The translations under genes and the position numbers were made by a program. The notes beneath the pieces are model-generated. The model worked only from the letters and a program-made list of their open reading frames with translations, did not search any database and was not told the origin of the DNA. From Bacteroidia bacterium (GTDB taxonomy: Bacteria > Bacteroidota > Bacteroidia > Bacteroidales > UBA12481): a DNA stretch of 6,711 bases. Below, one piece after another: positions 1-5,894 of the stretch (positions within the stretch are counted from its first letter, which is position 1; each line of letters opens with the position of its first letter). The DNA lies in the NCBI GenBank assembly GCA_026391235.1, contig JAPLDV010000420.1, positions 1 to 6,711 of the forward strand, given 5' to 3'.

Positions 1-425
1 AATGAATTGGTGGCCCAGGCCTGTAGCGAGAAACCCTCCTCGGCCAATCCGAATTCATTCATAAATTTATCGATCTTGCCAATTGGCTTGCCCAGGTCAG
101 TTAGAAGACTATTAATATCGATATTCGAAAAATATCTGAATTCATTGGCTAACAGCGGGATAAACGTAAAGAAGAAGAGAAGAACAAGAGACCAGAAAAG
201 AATAAGAACAAGAAAGGAGCATAAAGCCCTTGGAAGGTGCCATTTCCGGAAGTGGATCTTCTGAATCAGGTTAACGAGTGGCTCACCGATCATGGATATC
301 ACAAAAGAGATCAGGATGAACACCACAATATTGGAGAAGAACCAGATAGCCAGACCGGCCATCAGAATTGTGACTCCCAGGATAATCAGCCGCTGGGTAT
401 TGGTGATGTTCGGTCTTGGTGCCAT
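1..425 (-). CDS. AI-2E family transporter, N-terminal part (runs off window)
   Basis: This gene starts at an ATG (425-423) and stays open for 141 codons to the left edge of the window, so the C-terminal half or more is missing. The first residues (MAPRPNITNTQR) are cytoplasmic-looking and are followed by two adjacent hydrophobic segments at about residues 12-30 and 32-47. A basic stretch (QKIHFRKWHLPR, 55-66) comes next, then a third long hydrophobic segment at about 67-92. A soluble, partly amphipathic stretch begins near residue 93. The arrangement 'SFVISMIGEPLVNLI ... PRALCSFLVLI' is typical of the AI-2E/PerM/YdiK family (PF01594), whose members are usually about 350 residues with 7-8 membrane segments. 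The family name is historical: proposed roles include export of small molecules and Na+/H+ antiport, and the substrate here cannot be inferred. The gene begins 27 nt after the flippase stop with no terminator or recognisable promoter between them, so co-transcription is likely. No Shine-Dalgarno is visible. Confidence 0.85.
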   Translation of the reverse strand, partial: MAPRPNITNTQRLIILGVTILMAGLAIWFFSNIVVFILISFVISMIGEPLVNLIQKIHFRKWHLPRALCSFLVLILFWSLVLLFFFTFIPLLANEFRYFSNIDINSLLTDLGKPIGKIDKFMNEFGLAEEGFSLQAWATNS

Positions 426-452
426 AGTGTAAAAGTAGAAAATTCTGGGATA

Positions 453-1841
453 TTATCCGCGGACCAACGGGTGGATCACCAATTCAGCAATAAGGTAAGC
501 AAGGAGCAGAATTGCCGACCAGGAAAAATGCCTTCTGATGTTTGTGTATTGCCCAGGCGGAATGCCCATAACCACCCGTGTGTAGGTCATCAGGAAAGCC
601 CGCTCAAAATAGTAGGCTACAACCGTTGCCAGTGCCACCCCGCGGATTCCCCAGATCTGTACCAGCATCAGGCTGAGTCCGATATTAAGAATAAGTTCCA
701 GCAAAGAGGCGATCATCAATATGCGGGTCTTTTGTAAGGCGATAAGGACGGTCTGAGGAAACAACAACCTACTGGTTATCAGCAATAGGAAAAGATTGAA
801 CACACCGGCGCTTTCCAGAAAATTCCGACCATAAACCGCCGGAAAGAGAAAATATGCAACCAATACGAGGAAGATAGTAAGCGGAAACATCCACGAAACC
901 ATCCTGCTACTGCGATCCCGAAGTTGTTGCAATCCGGCTGCCGGTCCATCACGGGTGATCGAAGGAACAATGGCATTGCTCAGGGCGTATGCGAGCAGTG
1001 CCACCAGAGGCAGCTCCCTGGCACCATAACGGAAAATGGCGAACAGGGCAGGATCGAACTTAGCTGAAACGATAAAACCATTCACATATTGAGCCGATCC
1101 GCTCAGCAATACGCTCAATATGATGGGGGTTCCCAGATTGAGATATTTTTTCCAGAAGGGAAAGGAAATCCGGAAATCACCGTTATTGATCAGAATAACA
1201 GCCAACCAGATCATCCGGAAACCGCCGGCGGCAATCATTCCCCAGATGGCTCCCTTAACGCCGAGTCCGATGATTACCGGAACCCCGACTATAAGAATCT
1301 GGAGGGAAAAAGCCAATATCCCGTATCTGACCAGATTTTTGGTCTGGTTTGCTATAACATACCAATACTCCACCAATGTTGAAGGTGCATACAGAACAAG
1401 GTATAGGACCACCAACCAGATGATCCCGCGCGGGAGTTCCTGACCGAGCAGCCTTTCAAGAACGGGGCTGGCAAGAAGAAGGACAAGAGACGATAATACC
1501 GAAAAGACAAGAAGAAGAAGAAAAGAATTAAAGAACTCGCGTGAAGCCTGTTGGGACCCGGTAGAGACGCATATATGCGTCTCTACATGCGTCTCTACAC
1601 CCGGTTCAGCAGCAACAGACGCCAGGGGCAGCAACGCCTGTATCAGCCCGGTAACCCAAAAGTAGCTCACTACCCCCGCGAAAAAAAGGAAAGCCTCGAA
1701 AATACCTACCTGGTCGGGCATAAGTCCGGATCTCGGGAGGATGATGCTGATCAGGAAAACCGATCCGTACCGGAAGAGCTGGAAAAACTGCAGTCCGGAG
1801 AGAGTGTCATTTGGCAGTATTTTGCGCCAATGGATCGGCAA
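453..1841 (-). CDS. Polysaccharide/oligosaccharide flippase-like membrane protein (MOP/MATE-like superfamily)
   Basis: A 462-residue, strongly hydrophobic protein with roughly 12 membrane segments. Examples lie at about 24-36, 48-73, 103-126, 138-156, 173-193, 197-217, 236-257, 275-292, 317-336, 346-365, 372-396 and 400-417, with a further segment near 440-457. Length, segment number and short charged loops fit the polysaccharide biosynthesis/Wzx-type flippases that move lipid-linked sugars across the inner membrane. I infer the family from architecture and general similarity, and the substrate is unknown. The start is TTG at 1841-1839. The frame is open upstream only to a TGA at about 1878-1880 with no ATG or GTG, and the next ATG (residue 41) would remove the first membrane segment. 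The TTG lies 1 nt after the lon stop, which suggests translational coupling. Residues 82-94 (VETHVETHICVST), in the loop between segments 2 and 3, are encoded by a palindromic repeat and are probably a foreign insert. The stop codon is TAA (455-453). Confidence 0.8.
   Translation of the reverse strand: MPIHWRKILPNDTLSGLQFFQLFRYGSVFLISIILPRSGLMPDQVGIFEAFLFFAGVVSYFWVTGLIQALLPLASVAAEPGVETHVETHICVSTGSQQASREFFNSFLLLLVFSVLSSLVLLLASPVLERLLGQELPRGIIWLVVLYLVLYAPSTLVEYWYVIANQTKNLVRYGILAFSLQILIVGVPVIIGLGVKGAIWGMIAAGGFRMIWLAVILINNGDFRISFPFWKKYLNLGTPIILSVLLSGSAQYVNGFIVSAKFDPALFAIFRYGARELPLVALLAYALSNAIVPSITRDGPAAGLQQLRDRSSRMVSWMFPLTIFLVLVAYFLFPAVYGRNFLESAGVFNLFLLLITSRLLFPQTVLIALQKTRILMIASLLELILNIGLSLMLVQIWGIRGVALATVVAYYFERAFLMTYTRVVMGIPPGQYTNIRRHFSWSAILLLAYLIAELVIHPLVRG
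1561..1598. repeat. GTAGAGACGC-type palindromic element inserted in the flippase gene
   Basis: Positions 1561-1586 form a perfect 26-bp palindrome (half-site GTAGAGACGCATA, arms meeting at 1573/1574). A further 12-bp half copy follows at 1587-1598 (atgcgtctctac), an exact tandem duplicate of 1575-1586. The 38-bp block is flanked exactly by the 5-bp direct repeat acccg (1556-1560 and 1599-1603). Allowing the element's edge bases, the direct repeat extends to 7 bp (acccggt). This resembles a target-site duplication. Palindromes with GTAGAGACGC arms are, from memory, frequent dispersed repeats in Bacteroidota and some cyanobacteria, usually between genes. No other copy is visible in this window. 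Here the element lies in coding sequence and is translated as VETHVETHICVST. Confidence 0.8.
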
Positions 1842-1842
1842 A

Positions 1843-2088
1843 TCATTCGATATTAAGCGGATCTTGTATTTTCTGTTTCATCAACGCCAGGTCAAGTACA
1901 TCCTGAATCGTCCTGACATAACGGAAAGTTAAGCCTTTTAAGTATTTAGCCTTGATCTGCTCGATATCGTTGCGGTTCTCTTCAGCCAGAATGATCTCCT
2001 TGATCGATGCCCGCTTGGCTGCCAGAATTTTTTCCTTGACACCGCCAACAGGAATAACCCTGCCACGCAGAGTGATTTCGCAGGTCAT
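1843..2088 (-). pseudogene. lon: Lon protease, C-terminal catalytic fragment after in-frame stop
   Basis: This is the continuation of lon in the same frame after the TAA at 2103-2101. Four codons (Pro-Asn-Leu-Ala) lead to an ATG at 2088, and 81 further residues end at a TGA (1845-1843). It contains the rest of the S16 peptidase domain, '[17 protein letters not shown]', including the lysine equivalent to E. coli Lys722 of the Ser-Lys dyad (residue 753 in full-length numbering). It continues to the end of the domain (KYLKGLTF...[10 protein letters not shown]). The motif usually reading MTGEITLRG is MTCEITLRG here, a Gly-to-Cys change at a well-conserved position. The fragment cannot work alone. 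It could be made as part of full-length Lon by stop readthrough, or separately by reinitiation at the ATG 12 nt after the stop; neither is shown. The next gene begins 1 nt after its stop codon. Confidence 0.85.
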
Positions 2089-2100
2089 GGCGAGATTTGG

Positions 2101-2103
2101 TTA
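2101..2103 (-). other. lon: In-frame TAA nonsense codon splitting lon
   Basis: The codons read CGC AAG GTG TAA CCA AAT CTC GCC ATG ACC. The reading frame is the same on both sides, and alignment by eye with E. coli Lon needs no gap: the catalytic Ser and Lys are 43 residues apart in both. The TAA sits at residue 729, equivalent to E. coli Arg698, where related Lon proteins have a basic residue. A single A-to-T change in a lysine AAA codon would produce it. TAA also ends the flippase gene in this window, so genome-wide reassignment of TAA is not supported. Confidence 0.9.
2101..2103 (-). terminator. Premature translation stop position only (no transcription terminator present here)
   Basis: There is no hairpin or T-tract around this stop codon. 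Transcription is expected to continue into the lon C-terminal fragment and the flippase gene. The entry records only that I looked for a transcriptional end here and found none. Confidence 0.05.
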
Positions 2104-4287
2104 CACCTTGCGCTGCGTAAAGGCTGAAGCAAGCGAGGTCACCATGGTAACGCCGGCCGACGGGCCATCTTTTGGAATGGCTCCTTCGGGGACATGGATA
2201 TGAACATTCCAGTGTTCGAACACATTTTCAGGCAACTGCAGTTTGATGGCATGAGCCTTCAGATATTCCAGAGCCAGGATGGCCGATTCTTTCATTACCT
2301 CACCAAGGTTTCCGGTAAGCGTAAGATTGCCCTTGCCCTTGCTCAAACTGGTTTCCACATATAATATCTGTCCTCCCGTTTCCGTCCAGGCCAAACCCGT
2401 AACCACCCCTGCAAATTCATTGCCCTGATATTCATCCTTCAGCACTTCCGGATATCCCAGGTATCCTTTCAATGAATCTTTGGCAACCTCTTTCGGAAGA
2501 ATTTCGCCCATGGCCACTTTTTTGGTCAGTTGGCGAACCACTTTGGCAATTTTCTTATCCAGGCTCCTGACTCCCGATTCACGGGTATGGTTCTCAATAA
2601 TATACTCAAGGGTATCTTTCGGAAACACAAACTGGTCGGGTTGCAATCCATGCTCTGTCAATTGCTTGGTAACCAGATGTTTCGTGGCAATTTCAATTTT
2701 TTCCTCCACAACATAACCCGATATTTCGATCATTTCCATACGGTCGCGCAGGGCCGCACTGATGGTGGACGGATTATTGGCCGTGGCGATAAACAGGACC
2801 TTCGACAGGTCGTATTCCATTTCGAGGAAGTTATCGTAGAAGGTGCTGTTCTGCTCCGGATCGAGCAGTTCAAGAAGGGCCGAAGCCGGATCACCCCTAA
2901 AATCATTTCCCACCTTGTCGACCTCATCCAGCACAAACACCGGGTTTGAAGTCCCTGCCCGCCTTATATAATGAATAATGCGGCCAGGCATGGCACCGAT
3001 ATAGGTTTTCCGGTGACCGCGGATTTCAGATTCGTCTTTAAGTCCGCCGAGTGACATTCTCACATATTTTCTTTTCAGGGCACGTGCAACTGACTTGCCG
3101 AGGGAAGTCTTGCCTACTCCCGGAGGGCCATAGAGGCATAGGATCGGAGCTTTCATATCCCCCTTCAGCTTCAGGATAGCCAGATGTTCCAGAATCCGTT
3201 CCTTAACCTGATCGAGGCCGGAGTGGTCCTGGTTGAGTATGCGTTTGGCCCTTCGCAGGTCGAAGTTGTCTTGTGAAACCTCGTTCCAGGGCAGGTCGAG
3301 CAGCACCTCCAGATAGTTGAGCTGCACCGAATACTCTGCTGATGCAGGGTTGATCCGTTCAAGCTTCTCGATATCACGGGCGAATGATTTAGCCACCTCA
3401 GGCGGCCAGTTTTTGACTTCGGCCCGCTGACGTACTTCTTCCACTTCCTGTTCGAACGGACTTCCGCCAAGCTCATCCTGGATGGTTTTCATCTGCTGGT
3501 TAAGCAGATATTCCCGCTGCTGCTGGTCGATCTCCAGCTTTACCTTGCTCTGGATATCCTTTTTCAGTTTCTGTTTCTGGAATTCCAGCGAAAGGTGTTC
3601 AAGCAACCGTACGGCCCGGTCGCGGATGTTATCTATTTCCAGCAACTCCTGTTTCTCGGACATGCCAAGATCGGAATTTGAGCAGAGGTAGTTTACCAGG
3701 AATCCGGCGCCTTCAATATTCTTGATGGCAAAGCTTGCTTCCTGGGGAACATTTGATGAATATTGTACAATCTTAAGAGCCAGATCTTTAATCGTTCCGA
3801 TAATGGCTTCAAATTCCTGCGGCTCCTCATGGGGCTTGATATCTGAAAGAGGAGTAACCCGTCCTTTCAGATAAGGTTCCTTTCCGGTGATTTCATCGAG
3901 ATGAAAACGGCGTTTACCGTGAATGATGACCGAGGTGGTGTCATCGGGCATGTTCAATATCTTAACGATGGAAGCCATGGTGCCAACCCTGTTAAGGTCG
4001 CTGACTTCCGGATCTTCGATGGTTGTATCCTTCTGGGCAACAACTCCGATAGATGTATTGTTTTTATAGGCTTCCTTGACCAGCCGGATTGATTTATCAC
4101 GGCCTACGGTGATGGGAATAACCACCCCGGGGAAAAGAACGGGATTGCGCAAGGCCAGTATTGGCAGTGTTTCCGGAATTTCAACTGCGCTAAGTTCTTC
4201 CTCGTTGCCATCCGACAAAAGAGGAACAAAGTCGCTGTCGTCATCTCCGAAATCAAAAAATAAGTTGTTTCCCAATTTCATTCCCAC
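2101..4287 (-). CDS. lon: ATP-dependent protease Lon (endopeptidase La), truncated at residue 728 by a nonsense codon
   Basis: Lon is a cytoplasmic AAA+ protease that unfolds and degrades misfolded and regulatory proteins. Numbering from the GTG at 4287, an acidic N-terminal extension ([11 protein letters not shown]) is followed by the Lon substrate-binding domain (about 38-235) and a helical linker ending in [20 protein letters not shown] (255-274). The AAA+ module has Walker A GPPGVGKT (387-394), Walker B FVLDEVD (451-457), sensor-1 region ATANN (501-505) and the sensor-2 stretch [13 protein letters not shown] (568-580). The S16 peptidase domain starts near 620 and holds the nucleophile in PKDGPSAG (Ser710). 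The frame then stops, and the catalytic Lys753 lies beyond it at 1843-2088. Full length would be about 814 residues, normal for the family. An ATG two codons in (4281) is an equally plausible start. No Shine-Dalgarno or clear promoter is seen in the 54 nt after rpmE2, which hold a terminator. As written, the product lacks half of its catalytic dyad, so it should retain ATPase features but not proteolysis. Confidence 0.93.
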   Translation of the reverse strand: MGMKLGNNLFFDFGDDDSDFVPLLSDGNEEELSAVEIPETLPILALRNPVLFPGVVIPITVGRDKSIRLVKEAYKNNTSIGVVAQKDTTIEDPEVSDLNRVGTMASIVKILNMPDDTTSVIIHGKRRFHLDEITGKEPYLKGRVTPLSDIKPHEEPQEFEAIIGTIKDLALKIVQYSSNVPQEASFAIKNIEGAGFLVNYLCSNSDLGMSEKQELLEIDNIRDRAVRLLEHLSLEFQKQKLKKDIQSKVKLEIDQQQREYLLNQQMKTIQDELGGSPFEQEVEEVRQRAEVKNWPPEVAKSFARDIEKLERINPASAEYSVQLNYLEVLLDLPWNEVSQDNFDLRRAKRILNQDHSGLDQVKERILEHLAILKLKGDMKAPILCLYGPPGVGKTSLGKSVARALKRKYVRMSLGGLKDESEIRGHRKTYIGAMPGRIIHYIRRAGTSNPVFVLDEVDKVGNDFRGDPASALLELLDPEQNSTFYDNFLEMEYDLSKVLFIATANNPSTISAALRDRMEMIEISGYVVEEKIEIATKHLVTKQLTEHGLQPDQFVFPKDTLEYIIENHTRESGVRSLDKKIAKVVRQLTKKVAMGEILPKEVAKDSLKGYLGYPEVLKDEYQGNEFAGVVTGLAWTETGGQILYVETSLSKGKGNLTLTGNLGEVMKESAILALEYLKAHAIKLQLPENVFEHWNVHIHVPEGAIPKDGPSAGVTMVTSLASAFTQRKV

Positions 4288-4297
4288 TGATTAAAGC

Positions 4298-4323
4298 AAA
4301 AAAAAGCCCCGTGCCGGGGCTTT
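4298..4323 (-). terminator. Intrinsic terminator after rpmE2
   Basis: Read on the minus strand, a 9-bp stem AAAGCCCCG / CGGGGCTTT with a 3-nt loop (GCA) is followed by an unbroken run of eight T (4305-4298, sharing the last T's of the stem region). It starts 18 nt after the rpmE2 stop and ends about 10 nt before the lon start. The stem is GC-rich and perfectly paired, so strong termination is expected. This makes lon likely to depend on its own promoter or on readthrough. Confidence 0.92.
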
Positions 4324-4341
4324 GGGTTTATATCATCAGAA

Positions 4342-4608
4342 CTACTTCTGAGCCTTTTTCTCCAAATGCTTAACCATGCGGCGGTTGAATTTATCAACGC
4401 GGCCTGCCATATCAAGCAGTTTTACCTTACCGGTGAAGAAAGGGTGCGATGTGTTCGAAATTTCAATTTTTACAAGCGGATACTCAACTCCGTCAAGCTG
4501 TATCTTCTCGCGGGTTGCAACCGTTGAACGCGTAATAAAGGTATACTCGTTTGAGAGGTCCTTAAAGACCACCATTCTGTAATTCTTAGGATGAATATCT
4601 TTTTTCAT
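4342..4608 (-). CDS. rpmE2: 50S ribosomal protein L31 type B
   Basis: An 88-residue basic protein of the bL31 family, part of the large ribosomal subunit at the bridge to the small subunit. Family signatures are [17 protein letters not shown] at the N-terminus, ITRST near 25-29, SHPFFTGK (54-61) and GRVDKF (69-74). There is no cysteine, so this is the zinc-independent type B (C-minus) form, as is usual in Bacteroidota. In organisms with both forms, type B is a zinc-starvation substitute; no second copy is visible here. The ATG at 4608-4606 lies about 17-20 nt downstream of the expected transcription start. No Shine-Dalgarno is seen; the leader is short and A-rich. The gene has its own promoter and terminator, so it is probably monocistronic. 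Confidence 0.96.
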   Translation of the reverse strand: MKKDIHPKNYRMVVFKDLSNEYTFITRSTVATREKIQLDGVEYPLVKIEISNTSHPFFTGKVKLLDMAGRVDKFNRRMVKHLEKKAQK

Positions 4609-4630
4609 TTCATCATTACTTTAGGGGACG

Positions 4631-4661
4631 CAAAGATAAGGACTTTTTCCTGTTTATCAAA
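4631..4661 (-). promoter_or_regulatory. Bacteroidota-type promoter for rpmE2 (-33 TTTG, -7 TATCTTTG)
   Basis: On the minus strand TTTG (4661-4658) is followed by exactly 19 nt and then TATCTTTG (4638-4631). This matches the Bacteroidota primary-sigma consensus TTTG, N19-21, TAnnTTTG. Transcription should start a few nucleotides further on, around 4627-4623, giving a leader of under 20 nt before the rpmE2 ATG. The -33 element overlaps the TGA of the upstream GNAT-like gene (4659-4657). Confidence 0.88.
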
Positions 4662-5883
4662 TATCAGGGTGATTTTCTTCACCTTTTTTCGGAATATCCT
4701 TCCGCAAACTACTGTTCCCGCCCTCATTGGTAAATCGGGTAAACGGCACCGAGGGATCGATCATGTACCGGTAAGTAATATGTTTCTTAATAGGAACGGC
4801 TCCGATCTGTTCATACACTTTCCTCATTCTCGGGTTATAATCGCCTACCCATGATAACTCGATCTCGGTGTACCACTTCTTGTTTTTGGTAGCCAAAGCA
4901 AACTGAAGGAACAGTGCAGCGATCACACCCGCATTCTGGTACTCCGGAATCACGCCAGCCATCAACGCCCGGTTCCGGGTGATGGTTTTGCCATTTTTAA
5001 GCCACATGAATTTCAAACCGGTCCAAAGATTCAGCCTTCCATTGAAATGAGCAAGCACCTGGTTAACATCCGGGAAAGCCACCACTACGCCAACCGGCTT
5101 CCCATCCTTATAGGCAAACCATATAAACTCCTCAACCAGAATAGGCTTGGCGCTTTCAAAAATTCCTTCCAGATCTTTTACGGTGAACGGTGTAAAATCC
5201 TCGAGATAATCCGACCAGGTAAGATTGACAATATCAACCAGATCACGGATATATTTCTGCGGGTTTTTCTTCTCAAAATGCAGGAAAGTGTAACCGGGAC
5301 GTGAAGCCAGATATTCTGAGAATTTCACCATCCTGACAGGCCAGGTTTTCGTCAGATCGACATGATAGGAAAACTGCTGGAAATAATCCCTAAAGCCGTA
5401 ATCTTCAAATAGTTTTTGGAAGTACGGTTTATTATAGGGCATTCCGTAACCCTGTTTCATAAAACCTTCAACCAAAACGCCCCAGTAAGAAAAGTTCTCG
5501 CCGAAATTCACACTTCCATCCATGGCAACCGCACCTTTTTGCTTAAGCCAGTCACGTGCTGCATCAAAAAGCTTATTTGCTGCTTCCGGGTCATTGATGC
5601 ACTCAAAAAACCCCATTCCTCCGGTCGGGAAATCTGATCTTTTGGTCTTTTGATGGTTGATAAACGCCGCTACCCGGCCAATCCAACGGCCTGAATCATC
5701 CTGCAATACCCACCTGATCGCTTCACCATGTGTGAACAACTGATTTTTCGATGGGGTGAAAATGTTCTCCACCTCCATATCCAACGGGGCAATCCAATTG
5801 GGATCATCATTGTATAAAATCCGGCCAACATCATGGAAAGTGCGAAAATTATCACGGGTAATTTCAATCAGTTTCATTGCCAT
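4657..5883 (-). CDS. GNAT-like (acyl-CoA N-acyltransferase fold) protein, YghO-like, unknown substrate
   Basis: A 408-residue soluble protein without signal peptide or membrane segments. The sequence suggests two acyltransferase-like halves. In the first, RWIGRVAAFINHQ (66-78) and a helix-strand stretch (99-126) resemble the GNAT core strands. In the second, FIWFAYKDGKPVGVVVAFPD (253-272) is followed by LMAGVIPEYQNAGVIAALFLQFAL (307-330), where QNAGV stands in the position of the acetyl-CoA-binding Q/RxxGxG/A loop. The last element, ELSWVGDYNPRMRKVYEQIGA (342-362), matches the N...N/R-helix that ends GNAT domains. The final 30 residues are polar and probably disordered. I recognise it as a conserved Bacteroidota family often left as hypothetical or GNAT, similar in outline to E. 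coli YghO; no substrate can be assigned. The start is ATG 5883 or the ATG at 5877 (MKLIEI). The gene begins 11 nt after the BI-1 gene and is probably co-transcribed with it. Confidence 0.75.
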   Translation of the reverse strand: MAMKLIEITRDNFRTFHDVGRILYNDDPNWIAPLDMEVENIFTPSKNQLFTHGEAIRWVLQDDSGRWIGRVAAFINHQKTKRSDFPTGGMGFFECINDPEAANKLFDAARDWLKQKGAVAMDGSVNFGENFSYWGVLVEGFMKQGYGMPYNKPYFQKLFEDYGFRDYFQQFSYHVDLTKTWPVRMVKFSEYLASRPGYTFLHFEKKNPQKYIRDLVDIVNLTWSDYLEDFTPFTVKDLEGIFESAKPILVEEFIWFAYKDGKPVGVVVAFPDVNQVLAHFNGRLNLWTGLKFMWLKNGKTITRNRALMAGVIPEYQNAGVIAALFLQFALATKNKKWYTEIELSWVGDYNPRMRKVYEQIGAVPIKKHITYRYMIDPSVPFTRFTNEGGNSSLRKDIPKKGEENHPDI

Positions 5884-5894
5884 CTTGGTTAAAA

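Noticed and set aside
168..225. Long purine-rich tract on the plus strand (also around 1475-1535)
   Set aside because: On the coding strand these are pyrimidine-rich Leu/Phe/Ser/Val codons of membrane segments. Hydrophobic coding explains them without a special structure.
237..737. Plus-strand open frame of 166 codons across the flippase/AI-2E junction
   Set aside because: It overlaps two well-supported minus-strand membrane protein genes, has polar low-complexity composition, and shows no recognisable family. It is an antisense shadow.
2101..2103. Genome-wide reassignment of TAA as a sense codon
   Set aside because: The flippase gene in this window ends at a TAA in the expected place, and no other gene contains an internal TAA, so recoding is not supported.
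2530..2949. Plus-strand open frame of 139 codons opposite lon
   Set aside because: It lies fully antisense to the conserved AAA+ and linker sequence of Lon and has no recognisable domain or initiation signal.
1843..4287. Frameshift as the cause of the lon interruption
   Set aside because: The codons before and after the TAA are in the same frame and the Ser-Lys spacing equals that of E. coli Lon, so the lesion is a single stop codon and not an indel.
4260..4300. Candidate lon promoter using TTTG at 4300-4297 and TTATTTTTTG downstream
   Set aside because: The -7-like string has one base too many for TAnnTTTG, lies inside the lon coding sequence, and the TTTG is part of the terminator T-tract.
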